Positions 9,035-16,813 of a stretch of DNA of 64,000 nucleotides are shown here, one piece after another. A program made the translations under genes and the position numbers. Each line of letters opens with the position of its first letter. Position 1 is the first letter of the stretch. The stretch is taken from assembly GCF_041261445.1 (NCBI RefSeq), contig NZ_JBGCCU010000001.1, positions 711,092 through 775,091 of the forward strand, written 5' to 3'. Origin of the DNA: Catenulispora sp. EB89 (lineage in GTDB: Bacteria > Actinomycetota > Actinomycetes > Streptomycetales > Catenulisporaceae). The notes below the pieces were generated by a model. That model ran no database searches, had not been told where the DNA came from, and was given only the letters and a program-made list of their open reading frames with translations.

Positions 9035-9051
9035 GCCTTCCACCTTGGCCT

Positions 9052-9084
9052 ACCACCGGTGGTTGTCGAAACCGGCAGCCGGTT
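9052..9084. promoter_or_regulatory. Paired palindromes, likely LysR operators
   Basis: ACCACCGGTGGT (9052-9063, perfect palindrome) and AACCGGCAGCCGGTT (9070-9084, 7-bp arms around one base) lie next to each other just upstream of the LysR start. Both contain the ACCGG core. Binding by the LysR product is inferred from position. Confidence 0.5.
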
Positions 9085-9166
9085 GTTGGACCGCCCTTTC
9101 GGGCCGGTGGTCTTCTTGATCTCGCAGCCGCCGAACGCGGTCGCCAGACGTCAGAAGGGAAACGCG

Positions 9167-10096
9167 ATGAAGGCCATGACAGCCACCGGCCGGACCGGCC
9201 GGTCCGAGCCGTCCGTCGAACTCGCCGCGGTGGACCAGCCGCAGCCGCGTCCGAACGAGGCGCTGGTCAAGGTCGAGGCGTACTCCGTCAACCGCGGCGA
9301 GACCTTCCAACTGGAGGCGCCGCGCCCGGACTGGCGCCCCGGCAAGGACGTCGCGGGCCTCGTGGTCCAGGCCGCCGCCGACGGCTCCGGCCCGGCGGTC
9401 GGCACCCGCGTCGTCGGGCATCCGCCGCAGGGCGGCTGGGCCGAATACGTCGCGGTCCCGACCGATTCCCTGGCCGAACTGACCGACGAGGTGTCGGCGG
9501 TCACCGCCGCCGCGCTTCCGCTGGCCGGTCTCACCGCGCTGCGCCTGCTGCGCGTCACGGCGTCGGCCGGCGGTCGCAGGGTCCTGATCACGGGCGCGTC
9601 CGGCGGCGTCGGCCACTACTTCGTGGAGCTCGCCGCTGCGGCAGGTCTGGAGATCACCGCGGTCAGCTCTTCGCCCGAACGCGGTGCCCGGCTGCTGGAG
9701 CTCGGCGCGGTCCGGGTCGTGCGCACGATCGACGATGCCGAGGGGCCCTTCGACGTGGTGCTGGAGTCCACCGGCGGCCCGAACCTGCCGGTGGCGCTGG
9801 CGAAGGTGGCTCGGCGCGGAACGCTGATCTGGTTCGGCCAGGCCAGCCGGCAGCCCGTGACGCTCGACTTCTTCGACTTCTTCGCCGGTCCCGAATCGGC
9901 CGCCATCCGGCACTTCCACTACGCCGACTCGGACACGACCTACGGACAGGACCTGCGGACGTTGGTACGCCTCGTCGCCGCCGGCCGCCTGCACCCCGAG
10001 ATCGGCCTGGTCGCCGACTGGAGCGGGACCGCCGACGTCCTGACCCGCTTGCGGGACCGGGGCGTGCGCGGCAATGCGGTTCTCACCATCGCCTGA
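9167..10096 (+). CDS. Zinc-free MDR / quinone oxidoreductase-like enzyme
   Basis: 309 residues, ATG at 9167 preceded by GAAGGGA. The N-terminal GroES-like domain includes VKVEAYSVNRGETFQLE and PGKDVAGLV. A Rossmann domain contains the NADPH motif VLITGASGGVGHYFVELA. Catalytic-zinc Cys/His ligands are absent, so it belongs with the QOR-type medium-chain reductases. It is probably induced through the divergent LysR and co-transcribed with the SnoaL-like gene 32 bp downstream. Confidence 0.87.
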   Translation: MKAMTATGRTGRSEPSVELAAVDQPQPRPNEALVKVEAYSVNRGETFQLEAPRPDWRPGKDVAGLVVQAAADGSGPAVGTRVVGHPPQGGWAEYVAVPTDSLAELTDEVSAVTAAALPLAGLTALRLLRVTASAGGRRVLITGASGGVGHYFVELAAAAGLEITAVSSSPERGARLLELGAVRVVRTIDDAEGPFDVVLESTGGPNLPVALAKVARRGTLIWFGQASRQPVTLDFFDFFAGPESAAIRHFHYADSDTTYGQDLRTLVRLVAAGRLHPEIGLVADWSGTADVLTRLRDRGVRGNAVLTIA

Positions 10097-10116
10097 CAGT
10101 TCTCACCATCGCCTGA
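10079..10116. repeat. 18-bp direct repeat spanning a stop codon
   Basis: The last 18 bp of the oxidoreductase gene including TGA (10079-10096) are repeated exactly at 10099-10116, a 20-bp period. Confidence 0.9.
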
Positions 10117-10128
10117 AGGAGAATCCTC

Positions 10129-10542
10129 ATGAGCACCATTACCGACCCGAAGTCCGTCGTCGTCCGCTACGTGGAGGCCGTTCGCGACGGCGACGGCCCG
10201 ACCATCGTCGACAGCTTCGCCGAGGACGCCACCTGGCTGTACCCGGGCAGCCTGCCGATCTCCGGCCTGTGGGAGGGCCGGGACGCGATCATCACCGACT
10301 TCCTCGGCGGTATGGGCCGCTACCTGGACACCTCGGCACCGGTGGTGATCGAGCTCGTCAACGCCTTCGCCGACGGCGAGCAGGTGCTGGCGGAGTGGAC
10401 GTCGAAGGCGACCGCGGCCAGCGGCGCGGTGTACGACAACCGCTGCGCGGCGGTGTTCACGGTCCGGGACGGGAAGATCACGTCGGTGAAGGAGTACGCG
10501 GACACGCACCACGTCGCCGACGTGCTCTTCCCGTCGGTCTGA
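10129..10542 (+). CDS. SnoaL-like NTF2-fold protein
   Basis: 137 residues with the NTF2-like pattern VVRYVEAVRDGDGPTIVDSFAEDATWLYPG, GLWEGRDAIITDFLGGM and VFTVRDGKITSVKEYADTHHVADVLFP. Single-domain, cytosolic. AAGGAG lies 9 bp upstream of ATG. Close spacing to the oxidoreductase suggests a two-gene unit acting on the same class of small molecule; the reaction is not deducible. Confidence 0.85.
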   Translation: MSTITDPKSVVVRYVEAVRDGDGPTIVDSFAEDATWLYPGSLPISGLWEGRDAIITDFLGGMGRYLDTSAPVVIELVNAFADGEQVLAEWTSKATAASGAVYDNRCAAVFTVRDGKITSVKEYADTHHVADVLFPSV

Positions 10543-10556
10543 GGTCTGAGGTCTGA
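10536..10556. repeat. 7-bp triplicate across a stop codon
   Basis: GGTCTGA repeated three times; the first copy contains the TGA stop of the SnoaL-like gene. Confidence 0.9.
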
Positions 10557-10570
10557 GGCCTGGCGCCTGA

Positions 10571-11050
10571 CTACGCGCCCGCGCGCGGATGGCCGCGATA
10601 CGTCCCGAACGACCAGCGGTTCCCCTCCGGGTCCCGGGCCCGGAAGTCGCGGGAGCCGTAGTCGGTCTCGTACAGCTCCTGCAGGATCTCGGCACCGGCG
10701 GCCTCGGCGCGGGCGAACACCTCGTCCGGGTGGTCGGTCACGACGTAGGCGCCGAACGTGCCGGGGGCCAGCGGCCAGGCGTCGCCGTCCGAGGCCCTGG
10801 CCGAGCCGAGCATCACGCCGCCGCCCTCGGGCCAGGCCAGCTCGGCGTGGTGGACCTGGTCGCCGTCCTGGTAGACGACGGTCGCCTCGAAGCCGAAGGC
10901 CTCGGTGAGGAAGCGGATCAGGGCGGGGGCGTCGGTCGCCCGGAGGGTGGGCCAGACCTGCGGCGGCGGTGTTGTCTCGGAGGCCGTGGTGGGCGTGGCC
11001 GCGGTGTTTGTGGTGTTCGTGGGCTGCGCGGTGGTGGATTCGGTGGTCAT
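10571..11050 (-). CDS. VOC/glyoxalase-family protein
   Basis: 159 residues from ATG 11050, with GGAG about 10 bp upstream. After a Thr-rich N-terminal extension (about 30 residues), a glyoxalase/bleomycin-resistance fold follows: PTLRATDAPALIRFLTEAFGFEATVVY, VHHAELAWPEGGGVMLGS, FGAYVVTDHPDEVFARAEAAGAEI and DFRARDPEGNRWSFGTYRG. These are the paired beta-alpha-beta-beta-beta modules. Similar proteins are often annotated as resistance or isomerase proteins, but metal ligands cannot be assigned securely. Same strand as the AraC gene 59 bp upstream. Confidence 0.85.
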   Translation of the reverse strand: MTTESTTAQPTNTTNTAATPTTASETTPPPQVWPTLRATDAPALIRFLTEAFGFEATVVYQDGDQVHHAELAWPEGGGVMLGSARASDGDAWPLAPGTFGAYVVTDHPDEVFARAEAAGAEILQELYETDYGSRDFRARDPEGNRWSFGTYRGHPRAGA

Positions 11051-11109
11051 GGCGGTCGGCTCCTTTGCGGTCGTCCCCCGGGTCGTCGTTCGCGCCGGCG
11101 CCTCCAGGG

Positions 11110-12066
11110 TCACTCGCCGAGTGCGGCGCCCGATTGGATATTTCGGAACTCCTCGGCCAGCCAGCGGACCGGCGGGCATCCGGCCAGGGCGTTGAACTCG
11201 CGGTCCAGGTGGGCCTGGTCGTAGTAGCCGGACTCGACCGCGAGATCCGCCAGACCGAGGCCGCGTGCCGATCCCGATCCCAGGCCTGGTTTGGGACCGC
11301 GTCGGTGGTCGGCGTCCGGCCACACATCGATCGGCCCGCTGCGAGCCCGGTCCGTCAGCCGCCGCCGCACCCGGTCGAACCGGATCACCCGGGCCGCGGC
11401 CTTGGGCGTGAGCCCGAACTCGGCGGTGAAGCGTCCGGACAGGCGGCGCGCGCTCCAGCCCAGCTCCTCGGCCAGCTCGGCGATCGGCAGCGTGCCGCCC
11501 GAGCGGAGAAGCAGGCGCCACGCGTGCGTCAGCTCGGCGGGGATCGCCGTCTCCGCTCGCTCGGCGTTCTTCGCGGCCACCGCGCCGAGCCAGTCGTCCA
11601 CCGCCGCGAACCGCGCCGGCCAATCCTCGGCAGCCCTGAGCCGGTCGTGGGCGTCCACGATGTCGTGCCCGAGCACGGCGTCCGCCGCCACGTCGATCTC
11701 GGCCAACTCCCCGGCCGGCATGCCCAACACCGTGCGCGCAGCCAACGGACTCAGCGCGATCTGCACACCGGACTGCCGTCCGCCGTGCGTGATCAGCGCG
11801 GGAGCCGTGTGCAACCCGCCGAGCAGCAGTCGGAAGTCGCCCGGCGCCTGCCCCGGATCCGGATGCGCGAGCACGGTCAGCGGATCGTCGATGGTGAGGA
11901 TGAGGGTCATGAACGGCGACGGCAGCCCCCGGTGCCGCATCGGCGGAACCCCCGCCTGCCGATACCCCGAATACCAGCCGACCAAAGGGCGCACCGCGTC
12001 CCCGGGCGCCGCGCGCACCGATTCGTCGACGACACCCGCACCGCCGGCGGCGGTCTCCGGACCCAC
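11110..12066 (-). CDS. AraC-family transcriptional regulator with hinge insertion
   Basis: 318 residues. The N-terminal ligand-binding part carries VGWYSGYRQAGVPPMRHRGLPSPFMTLILTID. The C-terminal AraC region has the first HTH (LPIAELAEELGWSARRLSGRFTAEFGLTPKAAARVIRFDRVRRRL) and the second (LADLAVESGYYDQAHLDREFNALAGCPPVRW). Between them lies about 20 extra residues rich in Pro/Gly/Asp, longer than the usual hinge. It lies 59 bp upstream of the VOC gene on the same strand, so a regulator-enzyme operon is likely. Confidence 0.85.
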   Translation of the reverse strand: MGPETAAGGAGVVDESVRAAPGDAVRPLVGWYSGYRQAGVPPMRHRGLPSPFMTLILTIDDPLTVLAHPDPGQAPGDFRLLLGGLHTAPALITHGGRQSGVQIALSPLAARTVLGMPAGELAEIDVAADAVLGHDIVDAHDRLRAAEDWPARFAAVDDWLGAVAAKNAERAETAIPAELTHAWRLLLRSGGTLPIAELAEELGWSARRLSGRFTAEFGLTPKAAARVIRFDRVRRRLTDRARSGPIDVWPDADHRRGPKPGLGSGSARGLGLADLAVESGYYDQAHLDREFNALAGCPPVRWLAEEFRNIQSGAALGE

Positions 12067-12139
12067 GCCACCATTCTGACCGGCCGGAACGCGATCGGCA
12101 CCAGCGGCGCCCCGCCCGGCCCCGATCCCGACCCCGACC

Positions 12140-12466
12140 TCAGCCGCGGACCAGCGTCCCGGTCAGGGTCGAGGCGCTGTCGGCCTGGTCCACGGCGGGC
12201 ACCACGACGGTGACGGTGGCCGACGACGCCGACGACGCCGTGATGACCTGCCGGACCGCCGCGAAGCGGGAGCAGTCCGCATCGCCGCTGAACGACCCTG
12301 ATATCAGGGTGAGCCGACCGGAGGCGGCCGCGTCGAGATCGTCGGCGAAGGAACAGGTCTGGTCCGAGCTGAGCGAGCCCTCGGCGACAACGGCGCTGCC
12401 CGCCCGGGGCTGGTGGATGGTCAGGCGCAGGGTGACGGGCGCGGTCTGCTGCCCGGCGAAGGACAC
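12140..12466 (-). CDS. Displaced C-terminal sensor domain of the adjacent Ser/Thr kinase
   Basis: GTG at 12466 gives 108 residues (FAGQQTAPVTLRLTIHQ, SLSSDQTCSFADDL, GRLTLISGSFSGDADCSRF), a beta-rich segment with two Cys. In the same frame just before the GTG the translation reads LSGFIGSWSGI, and GSWSG is how the C-terminal domain of many actinobacterial PknB-like kinases begins. The domain therefore appears to start upstream of any start codon and out of frame with the kinase stop at 12496. Either a frameshift or sequence error split one gene, or translation is coupled at GTG 12466. Confidence 0.5.
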   Translation of the reverse strand: MSFAGQQTAPVTLRLTIHQPRAGSAVVAEGSLSSDQTCSFADDLDAAASGRLTLISGSFSGDADCSRFAAVRQVITASSASSATVTVVVPAVDQADSASTLTGTLVRG

Positions 12467-12495
12467 GATGCCGGACCAGCTGCCGATGAAGCCGC

Positions 12496-13452
12496 TCAGG
12501 GCAGCCCCGGCATCGTGGCCGTGAACGTGCCCTGCGACCCGGTCTCCGGACTCTCGAAATCAAGAACCTGCGTAGCCAGCCGCCCCACAGCCTCAGCGAT
12601 ACTCGGCGGCAGCCACCCGCCCTGCTCGCCCGCCCCGAACGCCCCGACGGCCCGCAGGCGCTCGCCGACCTCCCCGAGCCCCGGCCGCCGAGCCGGATCC
12701 TTCGCCAGACACGCCAGGACCACCTCGCGGAACGCCTCCGGCAGTCCCGCCAGATCCGGTTCCTCGTGCAGCACCCGATACAGCAGCACCGGCGCTCCGA
12801 CCTCCTCGCCGAACGGCGCGCGGCCGGTCGCGGCGAACGCCAGCACCGCGCCGAGGGCGAAGACGTCGCTCGCCGGTCCCGCCGGGCGTCCCGCCGCCTG
12901 CTCCGGGGACACGTATCCCGGCGACCCGATCAGCATCCCGGTGCGGGTCAGCGCGCTGGTCTCGCCGTCGAGCGCCCGCGCGATGCCGAAGTCGATCAGC
13001 CGCGGTCCGTCCAGCGCCAGCAGCACGTTCGGCGGCTTCACGTCGCGGTGGACCAGGCCCAGACCGTGCACCGTCGACAGCGCTTCGGCCAGGCCCGTGC
13101 CCAGCGCGCGGATCGTGACCCCGGGCAGCGGCCCGAAGGCGCGAACCGCGCTGCGCAGATCGGGCCCCGCGACGTAGCCCGTCGCGACCCACGGCACCGG
13201 CCCCTCGGTGTCGGCGTCGAGCACCGGCACCGATCCCCGCCCGCCGACCCGCCGCGCGGCCGCGACCTCCTGCCGGAACCGCCGCCGGAAGTCCTCATCG
13301 GCGGCGTACTCGCGGCGGACCAGCTTGACGGCGACCGTGCGCCCGCCGGCGGTACGCCCCAGAAAGACCTGGCCCATCCCCCCGCCGCCGAGCCGCGCCA
13401 CCAAGCGGTAGGCGCCGACCCGCCGCGGATCCTGCGGTTCGAGTGCTTCCAT
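12496..13452 (-). CDS. PknB-type serine/threonine protein kinase
   Basis: 318 residues from ATG 13452. Kinase subdomains are complete: LGGGGMGQVFLG P-loop, VAVK with Lys43, catalytic HRDVKPPNVLL, DFG in LIDFGIARAL, and the activation segment GSPGYVSPEQ. The polypeptide ends soon after the kinase domain (GSQGTFTATMPGLP) and lacks the transmembrane and extracellular parts of PknB. A beta-rich domain follows in another frame. The upstream extension beyond 13452 would overlap the GNAT gene and is not used. Confidence 0.88.
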   Translation of the reverse strand: MEALEPQDPRRVGAYRLVARLGGGGMGQVFLGRTAGGRTVAVKLVRREYAADEDFRRRFRQEVAAARRVGGRGSVPVLDADTEGPVPWVATGYVAGPDLRSAVRAFGPLPGVTIRALGTGLAEALSTVHGLGLVHRDVKPPNVLLALDGPRLIDFGIARALDGETSALTRTGMLIGSPGYVSPEQAAGRPAGPASDVFALGAVLAFAATGRAPFGEEVGAPVLLYRVLHEEPDLAGLPEAFREVVLACLAKDPARRPGLGEVGERLRAVGAFGAGEQGGWLPPSIAEAVGRLATQVLDFESPETGSQGTFTATMPGLP

Positions 13453-13519
13453 CTGCCGGCCTCCCGCGTCGATGGCCGCCACGTTCGCACAACGGCGTTC
13501 CGACCACCGCGCAGGACCG

Positions 13520-14059
13520 CTAATCAGTCTGTGAAGCGCTGCTAACGGATCCAGGGCCCGCACCCGCGGTCAGGCTCTTCTCGAACCAGTGATCCGCATA
13601 CCGGCTGTCGTTGTACGCCGCGATCTCGCGATAGCCGTACCGCGCGTACATCGCCCGCGCCTCCACCAAGTCGTGCCGCGTGTCCAGCCGGATGACGCTC
13701 GCACCCAGCTCCACCGCGGCCCCGTCGGCCGCACCGAGCAGCAGCCGCCCGCCCCCGGCCCGGCGGAACCGCGGCCGGACGTACATCCGGGTCAGCTCCG
13801 CCAGATCCGGCGCGAGCATCCGGATCCCGACGCACCCCGCCGGCTCGCCGTCGAGGCTCGCCACGAAGAACACCGCCAGATCGTCGTTGGGCTCGTCGAG
13901 CATCACGCCGTCCACCTCGCCGGGCAGGCTCGGCCGTCCCTGGTACCGGCTCACCAACTCGTCGTAGTACGCGTACAACAGCTCGGCCGCGTCGGGCTGC
14001 TCAACACCGGCGCGCCGCACCGTCCACACACCTGTCGTCGTCACGACGACCATCATCAC
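13520..14059 (-). CDS. GNAT-family N-acetyltransferase
   Basis: 179 residues. Acetyltransferase motifs: VFFVASLDGEPAGCVGIRML, then ELTRMYVRPRFRRAGGGRLLLGAADGAAVELGASVIRLDTRHDL and EARAMYARYGYREIAAYND. It ends with a short disordered tail. Separated by 67 bp from the kinase start and in the same orientation; a functional link is unproven. Acceptor unknown. Confidence 0.85.
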   Translation of the reverse strand: MMMVVVTTTGVWTVRRAGVEQPDAAELLYAYYDELVSRYQGRPSLPGEVDGVMLDEPNDDLAVFFVASLDGEPAGCVGIRMLAPDLAELTRMYVRPRFRRAGGGRLLLGAADGAAVELGASVIRLDTRHDLVEARAMYARYGYREIAAYNDSRYADHWFEKSLTAGAGPGSVSSASQTD

Positions 14060-14076
14060 GCCGCTGTCATCCGGTT

Positions 14077-14121
14077 AACGGCCCAGAGCTTGACGGCCCA
14101 GAGCTCAACGGCCCAGAGCGC
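14077..14121. repeat. 15-bp tandem repeat, three copies, in a divergent promoter region
   Basis: Three consecutive copies of (A/G)ACGGCCCAGAGC(T/G)(T/C), 14077-14091, 14092-14106 and 14107-14121, between the GNAT start and the MBL-fold gene. Each copy carries the invariant ACGGCCCAGAGC. Confidence 0.9.
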
Positions 14122-14201
14122 CGACCGACCCCCGCAGATGCGCGGCCGCCATGCCTTCGGAGAGGATTTCCCTGTCCAACGAAAGCCACCAGGAGCTCAC
14201 C

Positions 14202-14846
14202 ATGCAGCTGACCAAACACGCCCACGCCTGCGTCTCGCTGGTCGGCGACCGGGGCCGCATCGTCATCGACCCGGGGGCGCTCACCCCCGACGCGGACGCC
14301 GCGGTGGCCGCCGCCGAGGCCGTCCTGATCACCCACGAGCACTTCGACCACTTCGACGAGGAGCTGATCGCCAAGGCCCTGGAAGCCCGTCCCGAACTGC
14401 GGGTCTACGGTCCGGAGAGCGTGGTCGGCCGCTGGACGCAGGCCCGGCGCGGCCAGGTCACCGCGGTCGTGGCCGGCGACGAGTTCACCGTCGGCGGCTT
14501 CCAGGTCGCGGTGTTCGGCGATCTGCACGCCCTGATCCACCGCGACATGCCGCGCGTGACGAACGTCGGCTACTTCCTCGACGGCCGCGTCTACCACCCC
14601 GGCGACGCCTACCACGTCCCGGACGCGTCGGTGGAGACGCTGCTGCTGCCGACCAGCGGGCCGTGGACCAAGGTCGGCGAGGCCGTGGACTACGTCCGCG
14701 AGGTCGCGCCGAAGCAGGCCTTCCAGATCCACGAACTGCTGCTCAGCGAGCTCGGGCAGCAGTACGCGGTCCGCATGCTCGGCCCGGGCGGACTGACCGA
14801 GGTCCCGCTGGCGATCATCCCGGTCGGCGACACCGTCACCGTGTGA
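14202..14846 (+). CDS. Metallo-beta-lactamase-fold hydrolase (UlaG-like)
   Basis: 214 residues; ATG 14202 chosen because AGGAG lies at 14191-14195. Starts MQLTKHAHACVSLVGDRGRIVIDPG, typical of the UlaG/L-ascorbate-6-phosphate lactonase-like branch. The metal motif is HEHFDH (His45, His47, Asp49, His50). Later elements VFGDLHALIH, YHPGDAYHVP and LLPTSGPWTK supply further metal and active-site positions. Predicted cytosolic metal-dependent hydrolase; substrate unknown. A low-complexity Ala/Thr frame after the stop is not part of it. Confidence 0.88.
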   Translation: MQLTKHAHACVSLVGDRGRIVIDPGALTPDADAAVAAAEAVLITHEHFDHFDEELIAKALEARPELRVYGPESVVGRWTQARRGQVTAVVAGDEFTVGGFQVAVFGDLHALIHRDMPRVTNVGYFLDGRVYHPGDAYHVPDASVETLLLPTSGPWTKVGEAVDYVREVAPKQAFQIHELLLSELGQQYAVRMLGPGGLTEVPLAIIPVGDTVTV

Positions 14847-14944
14847 TGGAAGCGGAAACCGCGACTGCCGCAGCAACCGCGACCGCCGCAACAGCCGCAA
14901 CAACCTCCATCACCACCTGATCGCGCCACGCTGTCGCAGGCACC

Positions 14945-15601
14945 TCAGTTGCCTGCGACGGCGTCCAACTCCGCCGCGAACACCTGCGCCGGGTCGAACC
15001 CCATCCCCGCGAAGTGCCCGGCCAACTCCAGCGACAGAACCCCGTGCAGCCGCGTCCACATGATGACGGCCCGGTGCAGCCGCGGCGGATCGGCGGAGTG
15101 CACCCCCGCCCACGCGCTGTGCTCGGCCAGATGCGCCTGCACCGGTGACGCCGGCATCGCGCCGAGGTCGTCGGCGCCGGCGGCCTCGAGCAGCTCCGCC
15201 ATCACCTCGTTCGCGAGCCGTGTGGTGTCCTCGGGAGCCTCGTAGCCCGGCACCGGGGTCCCGTAAATCAGTAGATAGCGCTGAGGATCCTCCAGCGCCC
15301 ACGCGCGCAGCGCCTGTCCCAGACCCCTGAGACCGGAGCCGGACGCGGCGGCCGCGTGGATCGCGTCGGCCATGCTCTGGTACGCGTCCCGGATGAGCGC
15401 CGTGATCAGCTCGTCGCGATTGGCGTAGTACCGGTACAGCGCCGGCCCGCTCATCCCCATCTGCTTGGCGATGGCGTTCAGCGACAGCGCGGAGGCGCCG
15501 GCGCTCGCGATCTGCTCCCACGCGTGCTGCTTGATCTCCTCCTGCACCTGCGCGCGATAGCGCTGGCGGGGTGTCTCGGTCTCTTTCTGAGCCGTCGCCA
15601 C
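14945..15601 (-). CDS. TetR-family transcriptional regulator
   Basis: 218 residues. HTH at about residues 20-65 (HAWEQIASAGASALSLNAIAKQMGMSGPALYRYYANRDELITALI), then the all-helical ligand domain of the WHG type (AWAGVHSADPPRLHRAVIMWTRLHGVLSLELAGHFAGMG). Divergent from the MDR gene at 15742; a palindrome overlapping that gene's -10 element is its likely operator. Confidence 0.88.
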   Translation of the reverse strand: MATAQKETETPRQRYRAQVQEEIKQHAWEQIASAGASALSLNAIAKQMGMSGPALYRYYANRDELITALIRDAYQSMADAIHAAAASGSGLRGLGQALRAWALEDPQRYLLIYGTPVPGYEAPEDTTRLANEVMAELLEAAGADDLGAMPASPVQAHLAEHSAWAGVHSADPPRLHRAVIMWTRLHGVLSLELAGHFAGMGFDPAQVFAAELDAVAGN

Positions 15602-15671
15602 GATCTTCTCCCTTCGAGTCGGTCCGACGTCGGTGTTGCCTCGCTCTAGTTAGAGGCTATCACTGGCGCGA

Positions 15672-15701
15672 TTGACACTCACGCGAAGAAGCTGTTATAA
15701 C
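15672..15701 (+). promoter_or_regulatory. Sigma-70-type promoter with overlapping TetR operator candidate
   Basis: TTGACA (15672-15677), 18-bp spacer, TATAAC (15696-15701), a near-consensus housekeeping promoter directed at the MDR gene. The -10 hexamer sits inside the perfect palindrome GTTATAAC (15694-15701), next to a second GTAAC, so repressor binding would block RNA polymerase directly. Confidence 0.65.
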
Positions 15702-15741
15702 TTGTAACGAACGCAAGAGCTTCTAGAGAAGGGCCGAGGCC

Positions 15742-16770
15742 ATGACCGATCAGACTCTCGTCCAGGTGGTTCTGCCGGGCATCGTGGAGCCGGAGGACCT
15801 GCGGGTCCGGCGGACGGCCCGGCCGGAGCCCGGCGCCGGCCAGATCACCATCGCCATGGAGGCGACCGGGGTCTCCTTCGCCGAGCAGCAGATGCGCCGC
15901 GGGCGCTACTACGACCAGCCGCCGTTCCCCTTCGTCCCCGGCTACGACGTGGTCGGCCGGGTCTACGCGGTCGGCGCCGGGGTGGACCCGGCGCTGCTCG
16001 GCCGGCGGGTCGCGGTGCTGACCAAGGTCGGCGGCTGGGCCAGCCACGTGCTGGCCGACGCCCGGGACGCGGTCGAGGTCCCCGAGGGCCTGACCGCCGA
16101 GCAGGCCGAGACCGTGGTGGTCAACGGCATCACCGCCTGGCAGATGCTGCACCGCAAGGCGCACGTGAAGGCCGGCCAGACCATCCTGGTGCACGGCGCC
16201 AGCGGCGGCGTCGGCCAGGTCCTGACCCAGCTCGCGCTGGCCGCCGGGGTCACGGTGATCGGCACCGCCTCGGTCCGGAACCACGACGCCCTGCGCGCCG
16301 CCGGGGCGCTGCCGGTCGACCGCACCGCGAACGTGCCCGAGAAGGTCCGCGAACTGGCTCCGGACGGCGTGGACGCCATCTTCGACCACGTCGGCCTGCG
16401 CAGCGTCGCCGAGTGCTGGCCGCTGCTCCGGCGCGGCGGCACGCTCGTCTCCTACGGCACCGCCGCGACCCGCGACGACACCGGCTCCAAGCAGCTGCCG
16501 GTGCTGAAGATCCTGGCCCGCACCACGCTGTGGACCCTGCTGCCCAACGGCCGCAGCGCCTCCTTCTTCAACATCTGGGCCGGCAAGAAGCTGAACCAGG
16601 ACCGCTTCCGGGCCCGGCTGCGCGCCGACCTCACCGAGGTCTTCGGGGCGCTGCGGCGCGGCGACATCACCACCTCGGTCGCGGCCACGTTGCCGCTGGC
16701 GCAGGCCGGCGAGGCGCTGCGGCTGGCCGAGTCGGGGACGGTCTCCGGGAAGATCGTCCTGACCCCCTGA
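15742..16770 (+). CDS. Medium-chain dehydrogenase/reductase (zinc-free)
   Basis: 342 residues. GroES-like domain with VSFAEQQMRRGRYYDQPPFPFVPGYDVVGRV and NAD(P)H-binding Rossmann motif ILVHGASGGVGQVLTQLAL. The catalytic-zinc residues are missing. AAGGGCC precedes the ATG. Transcribed from the promoter at 15672 under probable TetR control and followed 43 bp later by the secreted SnoaL-like gene, paralleling the oxidoreductase/SnoaL pair at 9.2-10.5 kb. Confidence 0.87.
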   Translation: MTDQTLVQVVLPGIVEPEDLRVRRTARPEPGAGQITIAMEATGVSFAEQQMRRGRYYDQPPFPFVPGYDVVGRVYAVGAGVDPALLGRRVAVLTKVGGWASHVLADARDAVEVPEGLTAEQAETVVVNGITAWQMLHRKAHVKAGQTILVHGASGGVGQVLTQLALAAGVTVIGTASVRNHDALRAAGALPVDRTANVPEKVRELAPDGVDAIFDHVGLRSVAECWPLLRRGGTLVSYGTAATRDDTGSKQLPVLKILARTTLWTLLPNGRSASFFNIWAGKKLNQDRFRARLRADLTEVFGALRRGDITTSVAATLPLAQAGEALRLAESGTVSGKIVLTP

Positions 16771-16813
16771 ATCAAGCCCCTGATTTCCGAACCCGAAACC
16801 GAAAGGCAGCATC

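Noticed and set aside
8354..9166. Upstream extension of the quinone oxidoreductase frame
   Set aside because: Antisense shadow of the LysR gene; ATG 9167 has a ribosome site.
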